From contig JAGPYM010000005.1 of assembly GCA_020736575.1 (NCBI GenBank), positions 186,001 through 250,000 on the forward strand: a stretch of DNA of 64,000 nt, read 5' to 3'. The translations under genes were made by a program, and so were the position numbers. Below are positions 1 through 11,238 of this stretch, piece after piece. The notes under the pieces were generated by a model, which worked only from the letters and a program-made list of their open reading frames with translations, was not told the origin of the DNA and made no database searches. This DNA is from Thelonectria olida (lineage: Eukaryota > Ascomycota > Sordariomycetes > Hypocreales > Nectriaceae). Position 1 is the first letter of the stretch; the number at the start of each line of letters is the position of its first letter.

Positions 1-1168
1 GGCCACTTTGTTCCATGATTGACATGATGGTAGATTCCAACTCATTGCTTGGTTTCTTGGCGGTCAGGGGCTGAATCTCAGTAGTGTCCAGGCCAACCAT
101 TGCTGAGTTTTGGGGTAGAGGGAAGACGAGATGCTCAGCTCTTCGATTTTGCTTCACCGTGTCGGTCCAGCGATCCATAGTTTCATTCGTCTTGTCGTAG
201 GCGGCGCTTCGGTCTATACGACCCTGTTCCCTCCTCGCGAGAGGGACGTCTAGCTTCTTGGCGGCACCAGGTCGCTTCTCCTTCTCCTCCTTTGTCAACA
301 GCTTCATTGACTTCTTGACATTTTGGTCGTTGATTCCTGTGAGGCCAAGATCGCTGAGGCTGATTTTCGTCTTCGTCTTCTTGACCTGGTCCTCCTGTTC
401 CTCGCCTCCATACCCAGCAATCAGGCCCTGAAGAGCCTCTAGTTTTTCTGGGTTTGCCTCATCGTCTTCACTGTCGTCGTCCTGAATGTCGTCCTCTTCT
501 GATTCATCAGAGGCATCATCGTCTGAGTCTGAAGAACCAGACTCGTCCTTATTATCAGCTTCTTCCTCCGAAGACTCTTCGAACTGATCCAAAGCGGTTG
601 CCAGATCAATGGCGTCTGTGCCAAGGGTTTCCCCCTCGTCATCCTGGGAATCATCTTCGGAGTCGTCGTTCTGTTGTCTGTTAGCAACGCCCCAGATTCG
701 CTTTGTCATCGAAAAACGGACCTTTTGGGTAGGCTTGCTACCACGGAATGTATATCCTTCGAATTTCTCGTCGTCGCTTTCGCCAAACGCTTCGTCACTC
801 TCAATTTCAGAGTCCTCGTCGTCCTCGCGCAATCCTCCTAGCCTCCATTCATTGCCCTCGCTGTCACTACCATATTCGGGGTCGTCGTCAGCAGTTCGGC
901 TAGGTCGCTTGACTTTTTTCCTTTGGGGCTCTTCTTCTTCCTCCTCCTCCTCTTCCTCTTCGTCGTCTCGGCCGTGCTTTCTTTCGACTTCGGCATCAAG
1001 CTCTCGGGCCCTGGGCGTGCGCTTCTGCTTGGGAGCAAAGTTTTCTTGGGCGATGCCAAAGGCGTCGAGGGCGTTCTTCTGTGAACGGGCCTTGGACTTC
1101 TTGTGTGCGGCGGGTTTCGGCTTGGGGCCCGCGAGAAGGGAACGTCCGTGGGCTTGTCGTCCACCCAT
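1..1168 (-). CDS. UTP14: U3 snoRNP / SSU-processome protein Utp14, partial (C-terminus outside window)
   Basis: The open frame runs without a stop from an ATG at 1168 to the left edge, giving 389 residues of the N-terminal part. Utp14 is a nucleolar component of the small-subunit processome that binds U3 snoRNA and activates the helicase Dhr1 during 18S pre-rRNA maturation (family knowledge). The visible part starts MGGRQAHGRSLLAG, then has a basic stretch, long runs of Glu/Asp/Ser typical of the family, and near the edge the conserved stretch with AEHLVFPLPQN and LESTIMSIMEQSG that marks the start of the Utp14 domain. No intron is needed. The catalytic-partner C-terminal part lies outside the window. 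It is divergent to COX15 with 501 bp between the two ATGs. The call rests on the conserved end segment; acidic runs alone would not suffice. Confidence 0.85.
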   Translation of the reverse strand, partial: MGGRQAHGRSLLAGPKPKPAAHKKSKARSQKNALDAFGIAQENFAPKQKRTPRARELDAEVERKHGRDDEEEEEEEEEEEPQRKKVKRPSRTADDDPEYGSDSEGNEWRLGGLREDDEDSEIESDEAFGESDDEKFEGYTFRGSKPTQKVRFSMTKRIWGVANRQQNDDSEDDSQDDEGETLGTDAIDLATALDQFEESSEEEADNKDESGSSDSDDDASDESEEDDIQDDDSEDDEANPEKLEALQGLIAGYGGEEQEDQVKKTKTKISLSDLGLTGINDQNVKKSMKLLTKEEKEKRPGAAKKLDVPLARREQGRIDRSAAYDKTNETMDRWTDTVKQNRRAEHLVFPLPQNSAMVGLDTTEIQPLTAKKPSNELESTIMSIMEQSG

Positions 1169-1669
1169 TTTTACGGCCGTTGGTGACTGTGAAGGCTCGA
1201 ATGGGTTCGATGGTGAATTCAAGACCAGTCTAGCTCAAGCTCTGCGACGTTCGGCGGTTGGTGGGATGGTGATGGGCACTTTTTGCAATTTTCTGCCGTT
1301 CAAAAATTTAGGCGGTGAGAAGTGGATACTGGCGGGGACCCTGACTGGAGCGATCTGTAGCAATTGCGGGTACACGGGCAGTGGCACCTATCAATGGCGC
1401 CCTATTTAGGTAGCTCTTCCAGGGCGGTCCAGCGGTTGTTCCAGGGACAGGGTGCTCCATAGGTGTCGGGTGCTGTCGTTAACTAGAACTAGCAGCGCGA
1501 ACCCGAGAGCGCGAGCGCCGAGACCCATCGGAACCAAGTGCCCAGAAGCACACTTTCTACCACAATTTGTCCACCCTCGTATGACTTCCCTTTCTCTTTC
1601 TTCTGGAACAACGCCAGTTGATTCTCTCCTTTCTTTTGCACTTTCCAACGCAAAAGAGCTGCATTAAAT
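1169..1669. other. Divergent intergenic region UTP14/COX15
   Basis: This 501 bp spacer lies between two start codons on opposite strands and must hold both promoters. I see no recognisable factor site that I would defend. The COX15 side is pyrimidine-rich just upstream of the ATG, as is common for fungal leaders. Confidence 0.6.
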
Positions 1670-3166
1670 ATGGCGTCCTTTGCCCCCGGGTTAAGGAGGT
1701 TGTTCGTCCAGGCTTCGGCCTCGACGCCAAAGTTCTTTGTCTGCAACCAGTGCCTCCGACAGGCCCCGCGCACCGGTACCGTCTCGTCTCGCATCCTCAA
1801 CGTCGTCCGATCGCGATCTTACGCCGACGCCGCCATTGGAAAGGCTGTTCCTACTATTTCCGAGCAGGTTGCTGCCCGGTCGGCTCCAAGTGTTTCTGAG
1901 ACGGCAAAGAAGGCATGGCCCAAGGTTTCGTCCAAGGGTGCTGGATACTGGCTCCTCGGAAGTGCGCTCAGTGTCTTTGGTATCGTCGTTTGGGGTGGCC
2001 TGACGAGGTTGACTGAGTCTGGGTATGGATGGCCCGAGCCAATTGGCACATCGCGCAACAGATAGGCACTAACGAGAGGCAATAGATTGAGTATCACCGA
2101 ATGGAAACCCGTCACCGGCTCCATGCCGCCTAAGAACCAGGAAGAATGGGAATCCGAGTTCGAGAAATACCGTGCTTCGCCCGAGTTCCAACTGCTCAAC
2201 CCCCATATGAACCTCGAGGAGTTTAAGAAGATCTACTTCATGGAATGGTCCCATCGTCTCTGGGGTCGCTTCATTGGCATGACTTTTGTGCTTCCCACGC
2301 TCTACTTTGTTGCCCGTCGCAAGGTCACCCGCACCATGGCTTACAACCTCGTCGGAATTTCCGCCTTGATCGGCTTCCAGGGCATCATCGGCTGGTGGAT
2401 GGTCAAGTCCGGCCTCAAGGATGATCTCTTTGCCCCTGGTTCTCATCCCCGTGTCTCCCAATACCGCCTTACCACTCATCTTGCGACCGCATTTGTCTGC
2501 TATGCCTGGATGCTTGTTGCCGGTCTCTCCATCCTCCGCACCCATCGCTGGATCAAGAACCCTGAAGCTGCGGTCAAGTCTATTCAGGCTATGGCCAACC
2601 CTAGCCTGACTACTTTCCGTCGCTCCGTCTTCGCTGTCGCTGTTTTGACCTTCATCACTGCCATGTCTGGTGGTCTGGTCGCTGGCCTCGATGCTGGTCT
2701 CATCTACAACGAGTTCCCCAAGATGGGTCTCGGTATCTTCCCTCCCAAGAATGAGCTCTGGGACAAGTTCTACTGCCGGAAGGAGGACCACTCCGACCTT
2801 TGGTGGCGCAACATCCTCGAGAACCCCAGCACTGTCCAGATGAACCACCGAATCCTTGCCGTCTCTACCTTCTGTGCCATTCTCGGCATTTTCGTCTTCG
2901 CTCGTACCGGGAAGGTTGGTGCCCTACTTCCTTCAAACGCCAGGCGCGGTACTACTGGCCTCCTTCATGTCGTCAGTGCTCAGGCCCTTCTCGGCATCAG
3001 CACCCTCATTTACATGGTTCCCACCCACCTTGCTGCCACTCACCAAGCTGGTGCCCTCGCATGTCTCACCATGGCCCTCATCTTGGCGCATCGACTGCAC
3101 ATTCCCAAGCCCACGTTGCGTCTCCTGGAACGACAGCTGAAGCAGTTGGCCAAGTCTGCCAAGTAA
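1670..3166 (+). CDS. COX15: Heme A synthase, mitochondrial (Cox15)
   Basis: Two exons, 1670-2022 and 2086-3166, joined across a 63 bp GT-AG intron with branch point CACTAAC, give 477 residues. Joining restores the family sequence [21 protein letters not shown]. Cox15 oxidises the C8 methyl of heme O to the formyl group of heme A, with ferredoxin and Cox10 as partners, in the inner mitochondrial membrane. The first ~55 residues are rich in Arg, Ser and Ala with few acids and look like a matrix-targeting presequence. About eight hydrophobic segments follow. Conserved histidines expected to bind heme are visible in MEWSHRLWGR, RLTTHLATAF, MNHRILA and THLAATHQAG. Length fits fungal Cox15. It is convergent with the lysyl-tRNA synthetase gene downstream. 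The ATG was chosen because it precedes the presequence. Confidence 0.95.
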
Positions 3167-3571
3167 GTGGCATGATAGTGGTGTGATGAAGTCACGGACG
3201 GCATGTAAAAACAGAATCAATGTATAATACTAGACGAACAATAGTTCGATATGGGAGTGGGATGATGAGCCGAGATGATCGACCGGCCGCGGAGATGCTA
3301 GATGAAAGTGGATGTATGTAGGAAACACTCAGCTCTAGAGGGCAACCACCATATTTGTAAAAAGCCATTTAAAACAGATCTTATTTTTATTTTTTCTCTA
3401 CTTTGTCGTGACAGTGAAACGTCAAACCGTGACTGACAAATAACGTAACTTCATCAACATCAGTCAGACATCCATATCTCGTCTTCTTCTAGGTTCTTTA
3501 TGCGATAAACCCCAGCTTTTACTTGTGAGCTGATGCAACTGCGTTAGCAGATCTGACCACAAAAAAGCGGA
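3167..3571. other. Convergent 3' spacer COX15/KRS1
   Basis: This 405 bp spacer lies between two stop codons. It is A/T-rich around 3350-3410 and presumably holds both 3' untranslated regions and poly(A) sites. No open frame or repeat stands out. Confidence 0.6.
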
Positions 3572-5464
3572 TCACATCTTCAACTTACGAATGCCCTCCA
3601 CGGGGAGAGGCTCAATGCCAACCTCCTCGGCGGCCAGCTTCTCCTTCTTCGGCTCATCCTTCATGAAGGGGAAGGCAAGGACCTCACGAATGGTGTAGTT
3701 GTCGGTCAAGAACATGACCATGCGATCGATACCCATGCCCCAACCACCGGTAGGAGGCAGACCGTACTCAAGCGAAGTGCAAAAGTTCTCGTCGATGAGC
3801 TGAGCCTCGTCGTCACCCTGGTCCTTCTGGCGAGCCTGCTCCTCGAACCGCAGACGCTGGTCGAAGGGGTCGTTCAACTCAGTGTAGGCGTTGGCAATCT
3901 CCTTCTTGCAGACGAAGGCCTCGAATCGTTCGCAGAGACCGGGGATCTCACGGTGGTACTTGGCCAGGGGACTCATGACCTGGGGGTGGCCGGTGATGAA
4001 AGAGGGGTTGACGCACTTCTCCTCGATGAACTCGCCGGTCAGCTTGTCAATCATGCGGGCGTTGGTCAGAGGAGGCGAGCATTCGAGGTTCATCTTCTTG
4101 AGAACGCGCTTGAGGAACTCGTTGGTCTCCTGGGTATGGAGCTGATCACCGGGAGGGAACTTCTCGCCGGTAGCCTCTTCGAGAGTAGGAATCATCTCAT
4201 AACGGGGCCAAGGCTTCTCCCAGTTCACTTCGTAGGTCTCACCAGTCTGAGTGTGAAATGTGGTCTTGTATCCGCCGGTTAGGTACTTGACCAAGCCAGA
4301 AACCATGTCCTCGGTGGTCTCCATGATGTCGTTGACATCGGCGTATGCCTGATAGAACTCAATGGTGGTGAACTCGGGGTTGTGGGTAAGATCAGCACCC
4401 TCGTTTCGGAACTGACGTCCAATCTCATACACTCGGTTGAGGCCACCGACTACCAACATCTTGAGGTATAGCTCGGGAGCAACACGCATGAACATCTCCA
4501 TGTCATACTCGTTGTGGTGGGTAGTGAAAGGCTTGGCCGTGGCACCGCCAGCAATTTGGTTCATCATGGGGGTTTCGACCTCAACGAAGTCACGCTCGTC
4601 AAAGTACCGACGGATCCAGGTGATCATCTTGGATCGAGTGATGAAGATATTGCGAGACTTCTCGTTGCAGATGAGATCGAGGTAACGCTTGCGGTAACGC
4701 TGCTCGAGATCCTTGAAACCGTAGTGGTCATCGGGTAGAGCATGGAGACAGGGAGTCAAGAGAACGATCTCGGTAGCGAAAATCGACAACTCGCCCTCCT
4801 CTCCCTTCTCAATCTTGGTCTTGGGGGCAGTTCTATTCCAGAGTCAGCGAAATCTTTTCTTGTTGCAAAAATTGGGCCACAAATCTACCAACCTGCCGGG
4901 GTATCCAATGATGCCGATAATGTCACCACGACGAATATGCTCGTGCTGGTCAGCGAACTCAGGAGCGCCCTCGCGGACCTCCTGGGCCTGGCACATCACC
5001 TGGACCTTGACGCCCTCCGTCCGCACATCGTAGAATGCGAGCTTGGAGCCCGAGGATCGCTTGCCATGGATTCGGGCACCGATCTGAATGACCTTGTCGG
5101 GAGCAGTCTCGCCAGACTTGAGGTGCCCAAATTCCTCGACAAACTTGCGCAGATCGTAGGTGACGTTGAACTTGTGGGGGTAGGGATTCGGGCCCTTGGT
5201 CTCGCGGAGCTTGTTGATGGTCCGTGATCGGATCTCGAAGTACTGGTTGGGGGTGAGGTCCTTCTCGGCCGCCTCAGCACTGCCAGCCTTCTTGGCAGGA
5301 GGAGCAGTAGCTGCTCTCTGGGCAGCCTTCTTCTGCTTCTCTTCCTCCTTCTGGCGGGCCTTCTGGCGCTTCTTGAGCTCTGACTTGGAGATTCGCTCAC
5401 CAGTCACCTCGTCAAGGTGCAGGTTAGCGACCTGTTCGGTAGGGGGGGCAGCGGCGTCGGCCAT
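3572..5464 (-). CDS. KRS1: Lysyl-tRNA synthetase, cytosolic (class II)
   Basis: Exon 1 (5464-4893) and exon 2 (4832-3572) join across a 60 bp GT-AG intron to give 610 residues; the join yields [18 protein letters not shown], exactly the family sequence. The enzyme charges tRNA-Lys in the cytosol. The N-terminus carries a Lys/Arg/Ala-rich extension (about residues 25-65), typical of eukaryotic LysRS and used for tRNA binding. Next come an OB-fold anticodon-binding domain and the class II core with motif 1 ([14 protein letters not shown]), motif 2 ([20 protein letters not shown]) and motif 3 ([13 protein letters not shown]). It lacks an obvious mitochondrial presequence. A TGACTCA site lies about 200 bp upstream of the ATG, consistent with cross-pathway (Gcn4/CPC1) control. 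Confidence 0.96.
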
Positions 5465-5972
5465 GACTGCGTCTCGTATCGCTCGAACGGGGTGTTGTAG
5501 TTGTCAATTCAGCTTAACGAAACAAGCTGAAAAGTTGTTATCGTCGATCAAAAGAAGGTTGTTTTGCTTCTGGTGGAAATAATCAGGGCATATGAGGGGC
5601 AGAAAATTATTGGTCTGGCGCGCCACAATCGCGGGGTAAATTTTCAGTCATTTTGTAGGCGTGACGGTGACTCAGCCCCTCCAGAGCAAAGTGCGAGTGC
5701 GGACCTGTGAGCAAGAGCAGAGTCATGAATGGGCGAGTCGTACGAGATGGAGGAAGAGTCATTAAAGTCGGTATATCAATTAATATCCAAAGAAGGCTTC
5801 TCGTATTAACACATGATGAGCAAGTTATCTAGGCTCAGTAGGTCCTTTTATCATTACAATGTCTTTCTTTTGTGCAAATCTTCCGTCTAGTCAGCCACAC
5901 AACCATGGAGATATCGTATACCATGTACCTGTGAGCAAAGGCAGGCTTGTAAAACAAACAATCTCCCGTTTC
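5465..5972. other. Promoter region of KRS1 / 3' region of the zinc-finger gene
   Basis: The 508 bp spacer lies between two minus-strand genes. It holds the KRS1 leader and promoter on its low-coordinate side, including the TGACTCA at 5668-5674. The high-coordinate side holds the 3' end region of the next gene. Confidence 0.6.
5668..5674 (+). promoter_or_regulatory. TGACTCA, candidate Gcn4/CPC1 (bZIP) site upstream of KRS1
   Basis: A perfect 7-base match to the fungal amino-acid-control element lies 204 bp upstream of the KRS1 ATG. Aminoacyl-tRNA synthetase genes are classic targets of this regulon in Neurospora and yeast. A 7-mer of this kind occurs by chance about once per 8 kb, so the position rather than the match gives it weight. 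Confidence 0.5.
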
Positions 5973-8144
5973 TTATTCCATATACATCGGCTCTGCTCGC
6001 ACTCCTTGCATGGCCATGCCCATGTCTGCATTGTGCATTGCACTATTCTGCATGGTCATGTTCATGTTAGGCATCGATCTACTCAGCGATATAGGCGCCC
6101 TTGCCACTGGACTCCCCGTGCCATTAGGCATCATGAATTGAGGGTTGGGGTTTGCACGTTGGATTGGCCCCCTTGTCCGGGGCACTTCGAGGGTTGCCTG
6201 CGGTTGCATGGGCGCTTGAGGCACCTTAGCCGGTGAAGTGTTCATTATGGCAAAGCTATCGTCGTCTTCCATCTCAGCATCGGCATCCTGGTCGCTTGTC
6301 TCTTCGATTGAAGGCGGAGCCGTTGTAGTCGTTGAACCCGTGGTTTGTTCACTTGTCATTCCTCCATTTGTGCTTGTTGTTGAGACTCGCTCAAGGGGCG
6401 GTTGTTGGGGCGTCTGTTGCTGCTGCTGCTGGCGCTTTTGTTGCTGGGATTGCTGCTGCTGTTGCTGCTGCGGTGACGTTTTCGGGGGTTGGGGTTGTGA
6501 TTGGGAGGGTGGCTGTTGCTGTTGAGGCTTCTGGGGCTGAGGTTGCGCTTGTGATGGAGCCGGCGGTTGCTGCTTTGGTTTTACAGGTGCAGGGGTCCTC
6601 CTTTGGTTTGGCACAGGTGTCCGTGTTTGGGAGGAAGGACGCGACGGTTGGCTAATTCCGTTGCTCATGGGAGCCATCGGAGCTGTCGGTGCTGTCGCTG
6701 TCGGTTGGTCAAGTGACCTTTGAGCATTCATGCCAGTTGTGTTGACTCGTGTTGATGTTATGACATTCTTCCACCGCTCAATCGACTTTGATACGATCGA
6801 GCCCAAATCAACTTCGGAATCCTCAATGCCGCCGCCTATGCCAGTACCACACCTGACACCCTGTTCGACGAGAGCGGTGATGAGGGCTTTCTCCATTGGC
6901 ACCCTCATTGGTTGGGCAATCTTGAATTCTCGGGGCTGTTGCAATCGGCACAGATCTTCAATCTGAGACTTATAGGTGGAATTCTCCTGCTTGAGCTTGT
7001 GGTGTTCCTGTTTCAACTTATCCATCTCTTTACCCTTTCTTCCCACGCTCCTGGCCAGCTCCAAAACCCAAAGCTCTTGACGACGCTGTTCAGGCAATGA
7101 CTCCCAAACATTGTATGCTGACTGCAGGTGTTCTCCAACCTGAGCTTCGAGGTTCTCAGCGGACTCTTCGGCTTTTCGAACTGCCTCCCGTGGGTCGCGG
7201 TAGGGACCGCTAGCATGGGCAAATGTAGAATCGTCCACGGCAGCTGAAGTAGCTGAAGCACATGTCATTTTCCAAGAATCAAACTCGTTTCGAAAATACG
7301 ATCGGAGGGCTTCAAACTCGCGCTGGCCTGGGGACTGAACAGACCACGAAGTCGACGTGGGGTGCTGGGTAGACGAGAATAAGGTTGGTGGTGGTTGGAG
7401 GCAATGGAGTGTTAAGGCAGGGAAATCGAGGGAGAAGGGATCGAATTCAAAGGGCATCGAGTTGGTGTCGAGTTGAAGCCTGAGATGCTTGGTTAGCGAT
7501 GGTCCGGTTCCAGGTAAGACATGATAACGTCACACATACCTAGCTGCTCTCCAAGAGCTGAGCAACTCTCGGAGTGCCAGCTCAGCTGCTCGGGCCGTAT
7601 CCATGGCGTCGGACAACTTCTGCTTGACGTCGAACTGGGCCTTGTGAACAACCTGCTTGCTGACAGAACGCTGCATACCGGGCCGCTTCATGGCCTCTGG
7701 GGTTTCATCACCAGGCCGAGGAATGTCATTCATGACACCCGTCGCCTCCCAAGTCGGTTGGAAAGGATGCTTATAGTTGTCTACTACGTATTGACCTTCT
7801 CTGGGGATCGCTGGCGACTTGTAATCGTTCTTATCTGGCAGGGGGGGTTCTTTTTGGTGGGAGGGTTTCGGGGTGCTCGCAGGAGTAGATGCCCGCCGAG
7901 CACCCAGGGAAGGTCGAGCCTGGCGCCTGGTGATGTTCCCACGCAGCTTCTTGATGGCCTCGACATCATGGACTCCATCCGGCTGCTTTGGGTTCTTTTC
8001 CTTGATATAGAGGTCCAGGTGGCGGCCGAGAGAGGACGAGGTGAAAGCCTGTCCGCAGAAGGGGCAGTTCTTATCCTTGGGGGCGCCAAGCTTGGGAGTG
8101 GTCGCTTCGTCGGGCTGGCTGCCGGATTCCATTTTGGCTGACAT
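5973..8144 (-). CDS. Conserved fungal protein with N-terminal CCHH-type zinc finger, coiled coil and Gln-rich region; function unknown
   Basis: Exon 1 (8144-7540) and exon 2 (7479-5973) join across a 60 bp GT-AG intron with branch CGCTAAC, giving 703 residues. I do not recognise a named family. Residues 27-59 have C-x2-C-x11-H-x16-H spacing (NCPFCGQAF, then SSLGRHLDLY) and could form one zinc site. Around 350-380 a heptad-like segment (DKLKQEHHKLKQENSTYKSQ) predicts a short coiled coil. Residues 505-564 are dominated by Gln and Pro, encoded by many CAG/CAA codons. The C-terminus is Met/Asn-rich. The layout of a small finger, dimerising helix and Gln-rich tail suggests a nuclear regulatory role, but this is inference. 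Two in-frame ATGs four codons apart could start it; the first is given. Confidence 0.8.
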
Positions 8145-11100
8145 GTTGAATCGAATACGGATTAAGGAAACGAATGGTGACTACAAGAGAGTAGGGGAAA
8201 GTTGGAGGTGTGTGTCGTAGAATTATGGCTCCGGTTGGGGAGCAGAACAGCCTTGAATCATAGGAAGCGAGCGACAAGAAGGAGTGAAACGAGTGTGATG
8301 AGGTCGGTGCCTCCAAAAAGTGAAGTTGAATGGGATGAGGTAAGAGGAGGGGACTAAAAGAGCATATGTGAGGACATGACAAAGAGAGACAAGAAAAAGA
8401 AGAAAGTTGGATTCGATATCCGCCTGGGGGGGGGGGCAGGAAAGAATAGACGGGAGGAAGGTCCGAAGTAGTCGTAGTTAAGGGGAAGCCGTCGAGTATC
8501 GCTGGGTTTAATTATTTTTTTTAATCAAGCCTCCGTTCAGGGGCAGATCCAACAAAGTTCCCCCCCAGCGCAAGCCACCCAGGCAAGCCCCAGCAGCCCC
8601 AGTTGGGCCGCCCCTCCAAAGGCCCCCAGATTGGCGTCGCTAGCACCAGCGGATCCCTGAAGATTTAGGGGCCTTCGCCGCTTTCCCGTTGGCAAGAGCT
8701 CTTGCGCTTTCCAGTTTCCACTGATCCCGTGTGGCTCCCCCTGGATGGTGCCTCTCTCGTCGCTCGCTTATTGTTGATCGACCGCTCTAGGAGGCCGTCC
8801 TAGCGTCCTCTGAGGCCTGTATTTCCGATGGACGTCTATGCTTACCTCGTAGTCCAGGCCAGGGCAGCTGATTAGGTGCTGGATTTACTCTGGGGATCAG
8901 GCTCGGCTGCTATTTCTGTCTTGACAGACACATGGGAACGGATGGATGTCACTGCACGGATGATGAATACAGTTCAGTACACCACGGAAAAGAAGAAAGA
9001 TCAACCCAGCTTCCAAGTTTATTGGGGGCACGTGTGCAGTCTGGACAAGGGTCGTTTCCCGTCCCTCTGCCTGACGGCCGACACCTGCGGCTCTCCGCCA
9101 CGCCACTGGGACAGTGGAAAGGGATGAGTGGGCGAGATGCAGATGCCTTCAGCAAGAGAGACCAGATGAACCGGGACGAAATGGGAACGGGGAATCTGTT
9201 TAGGGGCCCTGTTGGGCGCCTCAGAATAAAAATAAGAATGTCTGACATTGTTCGCGGAGGACGACGCATCGTTCGAACCGTGCAATTCGCAGGTTGGCAA
9301 TAATGGCAATGGATGAGCTTCTGAGCAGAGTCTCCCAATAAGACGGACAGAGCAACTCGCTAATCAGACGCTGCCAACGATGCGCCTCGGTGCTGTCATC
9401 ATCAATGGCCTCCCGGTCTCGTCCAGGCCCGGGATTGGCTTCTTTTCACAAGACCGTCTCTCTCGTATGCGTCTCGCATGCGGGCTCTGGACCGACGTCA
9501 CTCACCGTTTTGCTCGCGTTTAATTCAACTTCTGCATGGCGCGCCCACCAGTCCCGTCTCCTTTTTCGCTTCCTGTCAGCCGTCTCCGCTCCTTGTTCTT
9601 TTTTTACCAGATCACAGATGGCCAAAGAGCTCACAGAGATCAATGACCACAGTACAACAGGCCCGGAAGCACAGGGACACGCAAGGCAAGACAGATCAAT
9701 CTCTCCCCGGTGCATGAGGTGCCGTTCTCTCCAATGGCAGCCATCCCCAACTATTCGTATTGCTCCGTAGTTAATGCTCGGGGAGACGGGGGGAGAACGG
9801 GCATCGACCACGACCAAGAATGGACGGGCCCCCTGTAGGGCTTGAGGGCCAGCAATCACCAGAATGCTGGCATCGGTCGGCAGTCTGACAGCTGGAGCGC
9901 TAGAGCTCTCTCGATTGGCCAGTCTCAGGGGCATGGGTGGCACCGACCACGCGGTCGTTCAAGAGCCAACTGCGAAATCCTGTCCAAGACACGGTGAGCT
10001 TGCATGCCCCTTTACGACTGCAGAACAAGTCGCCGTACGAAGTATGCTTTCATTACACAGCTGCAGCCGCGAAATGCCTCATTCATAACAGAGCCTTCTA
10101 GCGTCTTTCTGCTGGTAGCCCTCGTCAAATATTGCACAAATCAGACTCGGAATGATGTGTTGCGTCATGAGAGTCCCCATCGAGCAAGCTATTGTTGGCC
10201 GCCGTCCCTGTCCTCCCAAGGTCCATGATGCTGAAAGAAGCTCACGACTGGCCGTCTACCCCTGAATACAGAAAAGCGGCCATTAGGGGCTACGCGGATA
10301 CGGCAACTATGGACGGATACTACTTCGTAGACTTCCCAAGGGGGGTCAGACCCGTCAGGCACACGAGAAGCCACCAACAATCACAGGCGTCAGCCAGCCT
10401 CTCATTATCCAAGCTCACGCTATTCCCATGGGCGTCGTCCATTGACACTCGGCGGGACAGGCCAAGCAATCCGGTGCGAAGCCGTAATGCAGAGCATATC
10501 CTCTCCTGGATAACAGGTCTCAGCCATCTATTCGTAGTTATCTGCTGGCTTCATTTCCCTACTCCAGAAATAGGAACAGAATATTGTAACCTGTCACGCG
10601 GCACAAGTTGTCAAATTGTCTCTCGATGTTTGCTCGATCCCTGTCCGTTTAGTTCAGAATTGCTTCTTCCAAGGATTGTGCCTACGGCTCTCACCAACTG
10701 CCTCCGAAATTAAGAGTGCCTGATGTTTCGGAAGGCGAAAGGGAGGCGGCACGATTATTTCTTGGAAGTAGTCTGAGAAAACAAGGTGCTTTCGTGCTCA
10801 AATGTGTTGAGGATTAGTAGCTTCAGATAGCCAGCTATCCGTTGGTTATTCCCATCCATCTTCGCTAAAGAAGTGACTAGTATCTAGAGAGATAGATTAA
10901 CGGTGATCTATGAACCATACCTGCCTTACGTAGTCCCTCACAGGTAACTTAAGTATAGACCTAACTACCGGATAGGTAGATAAGTTATTGACATAATGTG
11001 AAAAACTGAGACCTTGATCACTGTCCTGAAAGCCAGAGCTTGCGGTCACGTGACCCATCTCCACACACCTGAGTCAGCCACACCTGGATGCAGCATGGAG

Positions 11101-11238
11101 CTCTCCGCCTGTCGCCCCATACCGATGTAACTAATTGTTTTCAGTCGCGAGAACCTCAATCACGCCAAGCTCTTGTCCCAATAACTCATTGTCGCCCTCT
11201 TAGTGTGTCCAGGGGCTCACAACTTTCAAATCTTCAAG
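8145..11238. other. 3.1 kb gene-free stretch
   Basis: The span lies between the 5' end of the zinc-finger gene and the HP1 start. It contains an 11-base G run (8426-8436), a T/A-rich run near 8513-8524, and several open frames of 80-170 codons on both strands. Those frames have no family signature, no biased composition and no splice partners, so I do not call genes. The last few hundred bases are A/T-richer and should be the HP1 promoter. Confidence 0.5.

Noticed and set aside
609..1409. 266-codon plus-strand frame antisense to UTP14
   Set aside because: Ser-rich translation is the mirror of the Asp/Glu-rich Utp14 sequence.
10192..10713. 173-codon plus-strand frame in the 8-11 kb gap
   Set aside because: No domain, no splice partners, random-looking composition.
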